This document shows positions 9,232 through 17,996 of a DNA stretch of 64,000 nucleotides, in pieces. This stretch comes from Bradyrhizobium guangzhouense (GTDB lineage: Bacteria > Pseudomonadota > Alphaproteobacteria > Rhizobiales > Xanthobacteraceae). Below the pieces are notes generated by a model. It was not told the DNA's origin. It searched no databases and saw only the letters and a program-made list of their open reading frames with translations. Location of the stretch: the NCBI RefSeq assembly GCF_004114955.1, contig NZ_CP030053.1:3162001-3226000 (forward strand). Direction: 5' to 3'. Position 1 is the stretch's first letter. Each line of letters starts with the position of its first letter. Position numbers and translations under genes: made by a program.

Positions 9232-10626
9232 TCAGCGTGCCAGATCGTCGAGGAGCCTGAGCACTTCGACAGAGGCTTCTTCAACCATGGAAATCTCCCT
9301 GAGAGCGCCGGAGAGATCGCCGTCCGCGAACAGCTTGGCGGCGCGCTTGCCGTGTTCGTGAACCTCCGCATGCGGCCTTTCGAGCAGCCCAAAGGACCGG
9401 TGATTGCGCATCGCGAGGGAGCCTTCGCCGTAGTACCATTTGCCGAGCCGGCAGGAATGATGATCGGCGAGCTCGTCAACCTTCAACGTCGCTCGCCCGA
9501 CTGCCATATCGGCGAGCCGCTTCTTCCAGATGACGTGATCCGCCTTGGCTAATCGCGGAATCTTGTTGTCGAACGACAGGCTGGCAAGATCCTGGAGTTG
9601 CCGGCCGGCGATACCCTGGCCGACGTCGAGCTGCGAGGATATGCTCTTGATCTGCTCGACATTGGATTGGGTCATTCGCGCGATCGCGGAAATACCTTCG
9701 GCGACCTCGCGAGATGCACCGGTCTGCTGATTGAGGATATTGGCGATCTCATGCATTCCGTGAGTGAGTGTGGTCGTCTGGCTTTCCACGCGCGACATCT
9801 CCTCGCCCAGCTGTGCGACGACGTTCTTGCTCTCGACGGCCGCAGACCTGCAGTCCGACATCGCGGCCACGATCAGCTCGACCTCGTTTCTCAATCGCTG
9901 GATCCGGTCACGAATGTCTTCGGTTGCCTTGCCGGTCTGCTGCGAAAGTGCCTTGACCTCTGAAGCGACAACGGCAAAGCCGCGCCCGGCTTCGCCGGCG
10001 CGCGCTGCTTCGATCGTCGCATTCAGCGCCAGGAGATTGGTCTGCTTTGCGATCGCGTCGATCGACGAGACGATGGCGCCAATTTCCTCGGAGGCGGCGC
10101 TGAGTGCCACGATCTTGTCGGAGGCTTCGTTGGCCGTCGCTTCGACACGCTCCATTGCCTTGGACGCCTGCCGGACGGTCGTCATGCCCTGGTCGGCGCT
10201 CGATTTCATTCTGTTTGCACTGCCGGCCGCATCTTCTGCGTTGATCCTGATCTGGCCAACCGAGGCGACCATCTCCTCGCTTGCTGCTGCGAGCGCCTGG
10301 GTCCTCTGGTCGACGTCTCGACAAGCCGTGAGCATCCGGGCCGCGGAAATCGCGGTTTCATTGCTTTGAACATTGAGGTCCACGATGCCATCGAGCCTCG
10401 TTGAAGCATTGTCAGCCAGCTTGGCTGCGAGCTTAGAGACGGCATTGGAGAGACGGTCGCTGCCCCGGTGGCCGGGCGCGAGGAAGTTGCCCTCAATCAA
10501 GGCCTCGATCCAAGCGGCCAGTGCCTCATCGCGATCCGCTGTGGTCGACAGTCGTTCTGGCGCCGCGAGATCATCGTCAGCGAATTGTGTCGGACGCTTG
10601 CGGCTGATCACAGCGAGAATGGACAT
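9232..10626 (-). CDS. Soluble methyl-accepting chemotaxis protein with C-terminal CZB zinc-binding domain
   Basis: Predicted cytosolic chemoreceptor (464 residues) with no membrane segment. The signalling domain spans about residues 80-340; its hairpin tip ([21 protein letters not shown] through [12 protein letters not shown], about 180-225) is the conserved CheA/CheW contact region. The C-terminus is a chemoreceptor zinc-binding (CZB) domain: His in [11 protein letters not shown] (H364), Cys in [12 protein letters not shown] (C392) and the pair in HAEVHEHGK (H419, H423), the usual 3His-1Cys zinc set. CZB domains in other bacteria sense zinc or oxidants such as hypochlorous acid. No che genes are adjacent, so it must couple to a distant array. 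Confidence 0.92.
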   Translation of the reverse strand: MSILAVISRKRPTQFADDDLAAPERLSTTADRDEALAAWIEALIEGNFLAPGHRGSDRLSNAVSKLAAKLADNASTRLDGIVDLNVQSNETAISAARMLTACRDVDQRTQALAAASEEMVASVGQIRINAEDAAGSANRMKSSADQGMTTVRQASKAMERVEATANEASDKIVALSAASEEIGAIVSSIDAIAKQTNLLALNATIEAARAGEAGRGFAVVASEVKALSQQTGKATEDIRDRIQRLRNEVELIVAAMSDCRSAAVESKNVVAQLGEEMSRVESQTTTLTHGMHEIANILNQQTGASREVAEGISAIARMTQSNVEQIKSISSQLDVGQGIAGRQLQDLASLSFDNKIPRLAKADHVIWKKRLADMAVGRATLKVDELADHHSCRLGKWYYGEGSLAMRNHRSFGLLERPHAEVHEHGKRAAKLFADGDLSGALREISMVEEASVEVLRLLDDLAR

Positions 10627-10725
10627 GTGTCGATCCGAGACGGCTTTGGTGGACGGGTATTATTTCTACGCCGCCGCTGCTGAAGATCCCGTGAATTTGC
10701 CTATCGGAATTCCGCAGCGAGCCTC

Positions 10726-11682
10726 TCAGTGCCGCAGCTGGCTCTGCCTGAAGTCGCGCGGCGACATCCCGAAATGCTCGCGGAAGACGCGGCCGAAATG
10801 CGAGAGATCGTTGAAGCCCCAGGCAAAGGCGATCTCGCTGATGTGGCGATGGGCGAGCAGGGGCGAGGCGAGGTCGCGCCGGCATTGGGCCAGACGTTCG
10901 GCAAGCACATGGCGCTGGAACGAGGTGCTATCGTCGGCGAGGAGGTCGTTGACGTAGCGCGGCGAGATGCCAAGCCCAGCGGCTGTCTCGGCCAGCGAGA
11001 GATCGGGATCGGCGAGGTGCGCGCGGATATGGGCCTTGAGCCTGTAGAGCAACGCGGAGCGATGCGTCGAGGACGGCAGCGATGTCCCGCCAAGCCGTTC
11101 GCTCAGCGCCATCGCCAGCAAGTCGACCGCCTGCTCGGAGAGTGCGGCCGCGCTGCCCGGCGCGAGCCGATCCGCGCTTTGGCAAAGGCGGAAGATGAAA
11201 TCATAGGCGAGCCGCTCGAGCGGTGCGTCGGCTCCGAACGTGATCGCGGTGAGCGTCTCGGTGCCGCCGAGCCGCCGTTGCAACATCTCGCGTGGCACCT
11301 TGAAGATGGTCTGGGAGAATGTGTCCTTGAACTTCAGCTCATAGGGACGCGTGGTGTCGTAGAGCGCGAACTCGCCGGGATGGATTACGGTGTCGCGCCC
11401 GTCCTGCACCACACCGCCATCGCCGCGATTGCCCAGTGCAACGAGGACGTAGTCTTGATCCGAACGCGCGATGCGCGAGGGCGTGCGGAAGACGTGTTGG
11501 CGCTCGGAGCAGACCTCGGAGCAGACGGCTTTGCCGAGCGGGGCCTGGGTGACCGAGCCGTGAAAAGCGCTGCCGAGGTCGGACTTGCAGTCGAGCCCGA
11601 CGAACACGTCGCAGACGATGTCCTGCCAGAGGGCGAGCCGCCGGTAGCCGGGGCTGCCGTCCGTCGTGAACTGGATTGTCAT
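10726..11682 (-). CDS. AraC family transcriptional regulator, probable regulator of the divergent nitrilase operon
   Basis: A 318-residue regulator with an N-terminal AraC-binding-like sensor (about 20-190) and a C-terminal double helix-turn-helix (about 212-313), including ISEIAFAWGFNDLSHFGRVFREHFGMSP, the most conserved AraC/XylS segment. It is divergent from the nitrilase-aldoxime dehydratase operon across about 207 bases. AraC-type activators (OxdR, NitR) control nitrile and aldoxime genes in other bacteria, so an inducer such as an aldoxime or nitrile is a reasonable inference. The long plus-strand frame opposite it is a shadow. Confidence 0.88.
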   Translation of the reverse strand: MTIQFTTDGSPGYRRLALWQDIVCDVFVGLDCKSDLGSAFHGSVTQAPLGKAVCSEVCSERQHVFRTPSRIARSDQDYVLVALGNRGDGGVVQDGRDTVIHPGEFALYDTTRPYELKFKDTFSQTIFKVPREMLQRRLGGTETLTAITFGADAPLERLAYDFIFRLCQSADRLAPGSAAALSEQAVDLLAMALSERLGGTSLPSSTHRSALLYRLKAHIRAHLADPDLSLAETAAGLGISPRYVNDLLADDSTSFQRHVLAERLAQCRRDLASPLLAHRHISEIAFAWGFNDLSHFGRVFREHFGMSPRDFRQSQLRH

Positions 11683-11889
11683 CGTCAGGCCTCCCTTTCA
11701 CGTCCAGCAAACCGCATGGTGGCGCAAATCCAACCTCACTGCAGGCAAGTTCCGTACCGGGGCGCGATCCCTACCAGTATCCTTGCCAGTCGAGTTTTTG
11801 TTCCGCCGTGGTCGAGCGCGCGGCCGCCCAGCTTGGCCCAATAGACTGCATCGGACGTGGATTTGGATCAACCTGCAAGGGAGGTGGCA
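11683..11889. promoter_or_regulatory. Divergent promoter region, AraC regulator / nitrilase
   Basis: A 207-base gap between divergent genes. I see no perfect long palindrome. AraC regulators bind direct repeats, which I could not single out with confidence. Confidence 0.35.
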
Positions 11890-12906
11890 ATGGGCATTGA
11901 ACATCCGAGATACAAGGTCGCGGTGGTGCAAGCGGCCCCCGCCTGGCTCGACCTCGACGCCTCGATCGACAAGTCGGTCGCGCTGATCAGGGAGGCCGCC
12001 GAGAAGGGCGCCAAGCTGATCGCGTTTCCGGAGGCGTTCATCCCCGGTTATCCCTGGCATATCTGGATGGACTCGCCGGCCTGGGCGATCGGGCGCGGCT
12101 TCGTGCAGCGCTACTTCGACAATTCGCTGTCCTATGACAGCTCGCAGGCGGAGCGACTGCGCGACGCCGTGCACAAGGCGAAGCTGACCGCGGTGATCGG
12201 TCTGTCCGAGCGCGACGGCGGCAGCCTTTACCTCGCGCAGTGGCTGATCGGACCCGATGGGGAAACCATCGCAAAACGCCGCAAATTGCGGCCGACCCAT
12301 GCCGAGCGGACCGTCTATGGCGAAGGCGATGGCAGCGATCTCGCGGTCCATGCGCGCTCCGACATTGGCCGCATCGGCGCGCTGTGCTGCTGGGAGCATC
12401 TCCAGCCGCTGTCGAAATACGCCATGTACGCCCAGAACGAGCAGGTGCATGTCGCGGCCTGGCCGAGCTTCTCGCTGTACGATCCCTTCGCGCCGGCGCT
12501 CGGTGCCGAGGTCAACAACGCCGCCTCGCGCGTCTATGCTGTGGAGGGCTCGTGCTTCGTGCTCGCGCCTTGCGCAACGGTGTCGCAGGCCATGATCGAC
12601 GAGCTCTGCGACCGGCCGGACAAGAATGCGCTGCTGCATGTCGGTGGCGGTTTTGCCGCGATCTACGGCCCCGACGGCAGCCAGATCGGCGACAAGCTCG
12701 CGCCGGACCAGGAGGGGCTGCTGATCGCCGAGATCGATCTCGGCGCCATCGGCGTCGCCAAGAACGCCGCCGATCCTGCCGGGCATTATTCGCGGCCCGA
12801 CGTCACGCGGCTGCTGCTCAACAAGAAGCCCTACAAACGCGTCGAACAATTCGCGCTGCCGGTCGACACCGTCGAGCCCGCAGACATTGCCGCGGCGGCG
12901 AACTGA
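11890..12906 (+). CDS. Nitrilase (carbon-nitrogen hydrolase)
   Basis: Hydrolyses a nitrile directly to the carboxylic acid and ammonia. The 338-residue protein carries the full Glu-Lys-Cys triad: E48 in AFPEAFIPGYPW, K132 in KRRKLRPTHAERT, and C167 in GALCCWEHLQPL. Its length and the CWEH motif place it among true nitrilases rather than amidases of the superfamily. The ATG at 11890 is preceded by GGGAGGT (11879-11885), so it is preferred to the in-frame start at 11857. Aldoxime dehydratase follows after 28 bases, so the physiological substrate is likely the arylacetonitrile or alkyl nitrile that enzyme makes. Confidence 0.93.
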   Translation: MGIEHPRYKVAVVQAAPAWLDLDASIDKSVALIREAAEKGAKLIAFPEAFIPGYPWHIWMDSPAWAIGRGFVQRYFDNSLSYDSSQAERLRDAVHKAKLTAVIGLSERDGGSLYLAQWLIGPDGETIAKRRKLRPTHAERTVYGEGDGSDLAVHARSDIGRIGALCCWEHLQPLSKYAMYAQNEQVHVAAWPSFSLYDPFAPALGAEVNNAASRVYAVEGSCFVLAPCATVSQAMIDELCDRPDKNALLHVGGGFAAIYGPDGSQIGDKLAPDQEGLLIAEIDLGAIGVAKNAADPAGHYSRPDVTRLLLNKKPYKRVEQFALPVDTVEPADIAAAAN

Positions 12907-12934
12907 TCACCGAGATCGAGGGGAGGGTACGATC

Positions 12935-13972
12935 ATGGAATCAGCAATTCCCGCGCATCTCGAAACCCAGCGCACGCGCCACAAGCGCGTGCCCGATGAT
13001 TATCAGCCGCCATACCCGTCCTTCGTGGCGCGCTACAGGCCTGGTGTGAGCCGCGTGGTCATGGCTTATTTCGGCGTGCAGCATCGTGGCGCGGCAGCGG
13101 CGGCTGCGGCAGCGCTCGCCGAAATCGCCAGCCTGTTTGCCGGCGAAGGTGGCCCCACGCATTGGGACCGCGCGCACTATGTCGATCGGGCCGGTCATAT
13201 CAACATCGTCACGGTAGCCTATTGGGACGACTTCGCACGCTTTGACGCCTGGTTTGCGCCGGCCCGTGACGTGTGGACCGGAAGGCCGCGCGACGGCATC
13301 GGCACCTTCATCGAGGTGCTGCGCCCTGCGGTGGCGCGGCACGAGACGTTGTTCTCCTCGCTCGGCAGGCCCGAAGGTATCGCCGCGATTGCCGACGGCA
13401 TGAGCGGCGAGGTGCAGGAGCACGCTTATTGGGGCGGCATGCGCGATCGCATTCCGCTGTCGCAGAGCGACCCGATGTCGCCGGGAGGCAGTCCCGAGCT
13501 GATCCGTGACGGTGCCCGGCTCCGGGTGAAGGCGCAGGACAATCTCTGCCTGATCCGCTCCGGGCAGGACTGGAGCGATACCGAGGCGTCGGAGCGAAAG
13601 CTCTATCTCGACGACGTCGAACCGGTGCTGCGCGAGGGCATGGATTTCCTGCGCGACGATGGGCTTGCGATCGGTTGCTATGCCAACCGCTACATGCAAG
13701 TGCTCTCGGCTGACGGCAAGGCGAGTGAAAAATCCTATGGCCAGAGCTGGTGGAAAAGTCTTGCTGCACTGGAGCGTTGGGCAGAATCGCACCCGACCCA
13801 CGTCAAGATTTTCGGTGCGGCGATGAAATATCTCTCGACGCTGGGGCCGTCAGCGAAGCTGCGGCTCTATCACGAGGTCACTGTTGCGGCCGCCGATGAG
13901 CAGTTCTTCGAATATCTGAACTGCCATCCGAAGACAGGAATGCTTGCGGCGGTCGAGACTGTGGCCGCTTAG
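12935..13972 (+). CDS. Aldoxime dehydratase (haem enzyme)
   Basis: Cytosolic haem lyase that dehydrates an aldoxime to a nitrile (345 residues). Visible family landmarks are QDNLCLIRSGQDWSD with S209, ESHPTHVKIF with H289 (equivalent to the axial haem ligand, His299 in characterised enzymes) and RLYHEVTV with H313 (equivalent to catalytic His320). The ATG at 12935 follows a GAGGGGAGGG ribosome site; the 16-codon-longer frame overlaps the nitrilase. The pair converts aldoxime to nitrile to acid, a route able to yield phenylacetic or indole-3-acetic acid. A related Bradyrhizobium enzyme (OxdBr1) has been described, as I recall. It ends in a 4-base convergent overlap with the HAD gene. Confidence 0.93.
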   Translation: MESAIPAHLETQRTRHKRVPDDYQPPYPSFVARYRPGVSRVVMAYFGVQHRGAAAAAAAALAEIASLFAGEGGPTHWDRAHYVDRAGHINIVTVAYWDDFARFDAWFAPARDVWTGRPRDGIGTFIEVLRPAVARHETLFSSLGRPEGIAAIADGMSGEVQEHAYWGGMRDRIPLSQSDPMSPGGSPELIRDGARLRVKAQDNLCLIRSGQDWSDTEASERKLYLDDVEPVLREGMDFLRDDGLAIGCYANRYMQVLSADGKASEKSYGQSWWKSLAALERWAESHPTHVKIFGAAMKYLSTLGPSAKLRLYHEVTVAAADEQFFEYLNCHPKTGMLAAVETVAA

Positions 13973-14607
13973 ACGACGCAGTGGCCGAGCAGTTCCGGGT
14001 GTGCGGCGCAGATGTGATGCGCGCCGGCATCCCGGAGCTCGGCTTCGCTGCCGTAGCCGTAGAGCACGCCGATCGCCGTCATGCCGTTGGTTCGGGCGCC
14101 GACCACGTCATGACTGCGGTCGCCGATCATGATGGCGCTGCCCGCATCGACCTTGGTCTCGTCGAGCGCGTAGCGAAGCAGATCGCGCTTGTCGACACGG
14201 GTGCCGTCGAGCTCCGAGCCGAACACGCGCTCGAAATACGGCTTCAGGCCGAAGTGCTCGACGATGCGGGTGGCGTAGACGGCAGGCTTGCTGGTCGCGA
14301 CGAACATGCGCGCGCCGGTCTCAGCGACCGCCGCCAGTGTGTCGTGGATACCCGGATAGGGTGAGTTCTCGAACAGCCCGACCTCGGAAAACCGTTCGCG
14401 GTAGAGCAGGAGCGCCTGGTCGGCCAGCGCCTCGGTTCCGGTCAACGCCTTCAGGCTCGCATGCAGAGGCGGCCCGATGCACCAGGTCAATTCATCCTGG
14501 CTCGGGACCGCCATACCGATCTTTTTTAGGGCATACTGGATCGAACCGGTGATCCCCGGCTTTGGATCAGTCAGCGTACCGTCGAGATCAAAATAGATTG
14601 TCTGCAT
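13969..14607 (-). CDS. HAD family phosphatase, phosphoglycolate phosphatase-like
   Basis: Haloacid dehalogenase-type phosphohydrolase (212 residues). Motif I is FDLDGTLTD with nucleophile D7 and acid/base D9; motif II Thr/Ser lies in FVATSKP; the motif III Lys follows and motif IV is IMIGDRSHDV. The alpha-helical cap (about 15-85) fits the Gph/PgmB subgroup. Its stop overlaps that of aldoxime dehydratase by 4 bases in convergent orientation. Membership of the nitrile pathway is not implied. The true substrate is unknown. Confidence 0.87.
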   Translation of the reverse strand: MQTIYFDLDGTLTDPKPGITGSIQYALKKIGMAVPSQDELTWCIGPPLHASLKALTGTEALADQALLLYRERFSEVGLFENSPYPGIHDTLAAVAETGARMFVATSKPAVYATRIVEHFGLKPYFERVFGSELDGTRVDKRDLLRYALDETKVDAGSAIMIGDRSHDVVGARTNGMTAIGVLYGYGSEAELRDAGAHHICAAHPELLGHCVV

Positions 14608-14689
14608 TCTGGCCGGGCTCAGCGTTGCTAGTACCTGCCGTTGCTAGTTGCCTTGGGGGCCAAGTTCAAGGGCCGATATCGGGAGCGAC

Positions 14690-15643
14690 ATGGCGTTCGT
14701 CGGGGCTCAGAAGCTGATCTGGTGGGTGCTCGCGGCGGCGTTCGTTTGCACGCCGGTGCTTGCCGAGGACGTCCCGGTCCCTCCCACGCAGCTCGGCCCC
14801 GAGGCGCCGGCAAAACCGGCAGCGGGCGAGTCTGTGCGCGAGAGCGACACGCGGGAGTCGATCTGCCTGATCGTAGAGGCGGCCGCGCGTGATGCCAACC
14901 TGCCACTGGAATTCTTCGCCCGCGTGATCTGGCAGGAGAGCCGCTTCCAGGCCGATGCCGTGGGACCCGTGACCCGCAGCGGCGAGCAGGCGCAGGGGAT
15001 CGCGCAGTTCATGCCGGGGACAGCGAGCGAGCGCGGGCTTCTCAATCCCTTCAATCCGGTCCAGGCGCTGCCAAAATCCGCCGAGTTCTTGAACGACCTG
15101 CGCAACCAGTTCGGCAATCTCGGCCTTGCCGCGGCTGCCTACAATGCCGGGCCGCGGCGGGTGCAGGAATGGCTCGCCGGCACCGGCGGCATGCCGGAGC
15201 AGACACGCAACTATGTCTACGCCATCACCGGCGCGAGCGTTGATGCATGGGCCAAGGCCGGCGGCACCGGCAAGGGACCGCCGAGCTCGCCGCCGACGAG
15301 CTGCCGCGACCTGATGGCGCTGCTCAAGCGCGCGCCGAACCCGTTCGTCGCAGAGCTCGAGCAGCATGTCGAGCTCGCCGCTGCGAAGATCTGGGGTGTT
15401 CAGCTCGCCGCCGGCTTCGACCGCAACAAGGCGCTGGCGATGTATTCCCGGGCCGTCACGCGGCTCAGCGCCGTCATCGGCGATCGCGATCCGAGCCTGC
15501 TCTCGTCCGTGGTTCGCAGCCGCGGCTCGCACGCCTTCTACCAGGTGCGCATCGGCGCCGACACGCGAAGTGAGGCGGACGATCTCTGCAACCGTATCCG
15601 CAGGGCGGGCGGGGCGTGCTTCGTGCTGAAGAACCGCGCGTGA
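14690..15643 (+). CDS. Periplasmic lytic murein transglycosylase (SLT domain)
   Basis: Cleaves peptidoglycan glycan strands, forming anhydro-muropeptides. The ATG at 14690 follows GGGAG and opens a signal peptide (hydrophobic 8-22, likely cut after PVLA). The SLT fold follows with catalytic E83 in IWQESRF, then GIAQFMPGTA and AAAYNAGPRRV, all diagnostic of family 1 lytic transglycosylases. The C-terminal 110 residues include a SPOR-like end (FYQVRIGADTRSEADDLCNRIR) ending in an extra Cys-containing strand, which could bind denuded glycan. The gene is monocistronic, with a decayed palindromic element after its stop. Confidence 0.9.
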   Translation: MAFVGAQKLIWWVLAAAFVCTPVLAEDVPVPPTQLGPEAPAKPAAGESVRESDTRESICLIVEAAARDANLPLEFFARVIWQESRFQADAVGPVTRSGEQAQGIAQFMPGTASERGLLNPFNPVQALPKSAEFLNDLRNQFGNLGLAAAAYNAGPRRVQEWLAGTGGMPEQTRNYVYAITGASVDAWAKAGGTGKGPPSSPPTSCRDLMALLKRAPNPFVAELEQHVELAAAKIWGVQLAAGFDRNKALAMYSRAVTRLSAVIGDRDPSLLSSVVRSRGSHAFYQVRIGADTRSEADDLCNRIRRAGGACFVLKNRA

Positions 15644-15672
15644 GCGGGTAGGCGGTGCGCCTCTCTCCTCTC

Positions 15673-15780
15673 GTCATTCCGGGGCGCGCCCCTTTGGGCG
15701 CGGCCCGGAATCCATTTCCCCGCAGTCTCTGCCGCCTGATGGATTTCGGGCCCGCCGCTTACGCGACGCCCCGAAATGGC
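15673..15780. repeat. Intergenic palindromic element, family A (copy 1, decayed right arm)
   Basis: It opens with GTCATTCCGGGGCGCGCC and contains CCCGGAATCCAT, as in the copies near 34.8 and 35.5 kb. The right arm (GACGCCCCGAAATGGC) has diverged. It sits between two plus-strand genes. Confidence 0.75.
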
Positions 15781-15891
15781 GGCCGCGGGTGTCGGCGCCG
15801 TGCATGCCAGCCCCGCCGCCGGCTTCCTTGACGCGGCCGCCTGCATTGCCCGTTATGCAGACACGATTCCTCTCCCGCCGGCCGGCTTCCT

Positions 15892-16632
15892 GTGGCGCTT
15901 CCTCCGCTCGATTCCCCGCAATGGCAAAGCCCGTGGCGCGCCTTCGCCTGGGGTGTGCGCTCGATCACGCAGACGATCCTCACGCTCGTCCTGTTTGCGA
16001 CCTATCTTGGCATCGGCGCGTTGGCCCATGACACCCATTTCAGCCTGCTCTGGGCGCTCTGCTCGACGCTGTTCGTCTGGGCAGGGCCCGCGCAGATCAT
16101 CCTGATCACCACGCTCGGCTCGGGTGCCACCATCATCCAGTCGGCGATTGCGGTCACCGTCAGTGCGATCAGGCTGTTTCCGATGGTGGTCTCCGTGCTG
16201 CCGCTGATGCGTACGCCGACGACCAGGCGGCGCGAGCTGTTCTTTGCAGCCCATCTCACGGCGGTCACGCTGTGGGTCGAATGCCATCGCTTCCTGCCGC
16301 TGGTGCCGCGCGAACGACGCATCGCCTTCGTCAACGGACTTGGCTTCGGCCTGGTCTCGGTGTGTCTGACCGCCAACACGGTCGGCTATTTCCTCGCGGC
16401 CAATTTGACCCAGACGTTAGGGGCAGCGATCCTGCTGCTGACGCCGCTGTCGTTCCTGTTCTCGACCGCGCGCAACTGCCGCGAGGTTGCCGACGTGGTC
16501 GCGTTGACGCTCGGAATTTTGCTCTATCCGCTGGCCGCAAAGATGAATTCCGGTCTCGACATCCTTGTCAGCGGCGTGACAGCCGGCACGATCGCCTATG
16601 GCGTGCATTGGTGGCGGGCGGTGCGCGCATGA
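15892..16632 (+). CDS. azlC: AzlC family branched-chain amino acid exporter, large subunit
   Basis: Inner-membrane protein of 246 residues, predicted to form with AzlD an exporter of branched-chain amino acids or their analogues. Six or so hydrophobic segments are present; LFVWAGPAQIILI and SAIRLFPMVVSVLP are the conserved AzlC core. The start is a GTG at 15892 (VALPPLDSPQWQ); no strong ribosome site is visible and an internal start cannot be excluded. Its stop overlaps the azlD start as ATGA, indicating translational coupling. Confidence 0.87.
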   Translation: MALPPLDSPQWQSPWRAFAWGVRSITQTILTLVLFATYLGIGALAHDTHFSLLWALCSTLFVWAGPAQIILITTLGSGATIIQSAIAVTVSAIRLFPMVVSVLPLMRTPTTRRRELFFAAHLTAVTLWVECHRFLPLVPRERRIAFVNGLGFGLVSVCLTANTVGYFLAANLTQTLGAAILLLTPLSFLFSTARNCREVADVVALTLGILLYPLAAKMNSGLDILVSGVTAGTIAYGVHWWRAVRA

Positions 16633-16979
16633 GTGCCGCGCAGCTCATTGGAGACTGGCAAGCGCTGGTCGTGCTGTTCGTCGCCGGGGTCGTGCCCAAC
16701 CAGATCTGGCGCATGCTCGGCTTATGGTTCGGCGGCGGCATCGACGAGGGCTCTGAACTGCTGGTCTGGGTGAGGGCAGTCGCGACCGCGATCCTCGCCG
16801 GAGTCATCGCCCAGATCGTAGTCCAGCCGCCCGGCGCGCTCGCCAGCGTGCCGGATGCTCTACGCTATGGCGCGGTGGCCGCCGGCCTCGTCGTGTTCCT
16901 GCTGACCCGCCGTTCGATCTTCGCGGGCGTTGTCGCCGGCGAAGTCTTCATGCTGGCCGGCAAGTGGTGGTTGGGCTAA
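16629..16979 (+). CDS. azlD: AzlD family branched-chain amino acid transport protein, small subunit
   Basis: A 116-residue hydrophobic partner of AzlC with about four membrane helices. Landmarks are the N-terminal helix (LVVLFVAGVVPNQIWRMLGL), VRAVATAILAGVIAQIVV and a final Gly-rich helix ending in KWWLG. It begins within the azlC stop codon (ATGA) and is followed after 32 bases by trmO. Size and layout match AzlD subunits. Confidence 0.85.
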   Translation: MSAAQLIGDWQALVVLFVAGVVPNQIWRMLGLWFGGGIDEGSELLVWVRAVATAILAGVIAQIVVQPPGALASVPDALRYGAVAAGLVVFLLTRRSIFAGVVAGEVFMLAGKWWLG

Positions 16980-17011
16980 AACCGCCTCCGAACAGCCAAG
17001 GAACAGGAAAT

Positions 17012-17503
17012 ATGGTTCGCGAAAACGAACTCCGCGAGGGCGAGGTCGCCATCGAGCTGCCGTCCACGAAAGATGCTGGCCTCGTCTTCATCGGCCGCAT
17101 CCGCACACCCTGGACCTCGCGGCTGGAGACGCCGCGGCAGGGCCGCCAGGACGGCCCGATCTGCCGCCTCGAAATCTTCGAGCCGTTCGTGCCGGCGATC
17201 AAGGGCGTCGATTTCTACAACAATCTCGAAGTGCTCTACTGGCTCGACCAGTCGCGCCGCGACATCGTGCTGCAAAGCCCGAAGAACAACGACAAGACCC
17301 GCGGCACGTTTTCGCTGCGCTCGCCGGTAAGGCCCAACCCGATCGGCACCTCGATCGTCAAGCTCGTCGGCATCGAGGGAAATGCGATTTTGGTTCGCGG
17401 GCTCGACTGCATCGACAATACGCCGCTGATCGATATCAAGCCGGATCGCTGCGAGTTCACGCCGCTGGCCGCGCCACAGGCTGGGGATTTCCAGACGGAG
17501 TGA
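17012..17503 (+). CDS. trmO: tRNA (N6-threonylcarbamoyladenosine37-N6)-methyltransferase TrmO
   Basis: SAM-dependent beta-barrel methyltransferase that converts t6A37 to m6t6A37 in certain tRNAs (TsaA/YaeB family). The 163-residue protein holds the family signature SPVRPNPIG at 104-112 and the barrel strand FIGRIRTPW. The ATG at 17012 is preceded by AGGA; the 16 upstream codons overlap azlD and are rejected. It converges with the HIT gene, with only 3 bases between the two stops. Confidence 0.92.
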   Translation: MVRENELREGEVAIELPSTKDAGLVFIGRIRTPWTSRLETPRQGRQDGPICRLEIFEPFVPAIKGVDFYNNLEVLYWLDQSRRDIVLQSPKNNDKTRGTFSLRSPVRPNPIGTSIVKLVGIEGNAILVRGLDCIDNTPLIDIKPDRCEFTPLAAPQAGDFQTE

Positions 17504-17506
17504 CGA

Positions 17507-17932
17507 TCAGCTCTTCAACGCCGCGATCAGCTTGGCCGCGTTCTCTTCCAGCACCTTGACGTCTTCCTTGCGGCTCGCGGGCGGCAGCATGGCCACGCCG
17601 TCCTGGCGCGGCATCACGTGCATATGGAGATGGAACACCACCTGGCCGCCGGCGGGTTCGTTGAACTGTTGCACGGTGATGCCGTCGGCGTTGAACGCTT
17701 TCATCGCGGCCGCGGCGATCTTGTGCGCGCCGCGGGCGACGTGGGCGTAGTCGTCCGCCTTGATGTCGAGGATGTTGCGGGCGGGGGCCTTCGGGATCAC
17801 GAGCGTGTGGCCCGTGACTCGCGGCATGATGTCGAGAAAGGCGAAGACATGCTCGTCCTCATAGACCTTGTGGCAGGAGAACTCGCCGCGCAGGATCTTT
17901 GCGAAGATGTTGTTGGGATCGTAGGCGGTCAT
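17507..17932 (-). CDS. HIT family nucleotide hydrolase/transferase
   Basis: Histidine-triad protein (141 residues) of the Hint branch, likely an adenosine phosphoramidase or dinucleotide hydrolase. The catalytic triad reads HLHMHVM with H101, H103 and H105, preceded by the conserved NEPAGGQVVFH. The N-terminal strand IFAKILRGEFSC is the usual Hint opening. I place the start at 17932 (MTAYDPN); the 90-codon upstream extension runs into the DUF482 gene. It is last of four genes on the minus strand (RidA, GDPD, DUF482, HIT) with short gaps. Confidence 0.93.
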   Translation of the reverse strand: MTAYDPNNIFAKILRGEFSCHKVYEDEHVFAFLDIMPRVTGHTLVIPKAPARNILDIKADDYAHVARGAHKIAAAAMKAFNADGITVQQFNEPAGGQVVFHLHMHVMPRQDGVAMLPPASRKEDVKVLEENAAKLIAALKS

Positions 17933-17996
17933 GGCGGCGGCTCCCGGGAATTTTGAGCTCAATTTTGCGCTTACTGTCACCAGCCGCGCGGGCGCG

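Noticed and set aside
11698..12849. 383-codon minus frame across the nitrilase
   Set aside because: Shadow; the plus strand shows the intact Glu-Lys-Cys triad.
13969..14607. HAD phosphatase as a third enzyme of the nitrile pathway
   Set aside because: It is convergent, not in the operon, and phosphoglycolate-type motifs give no link to nitriles.
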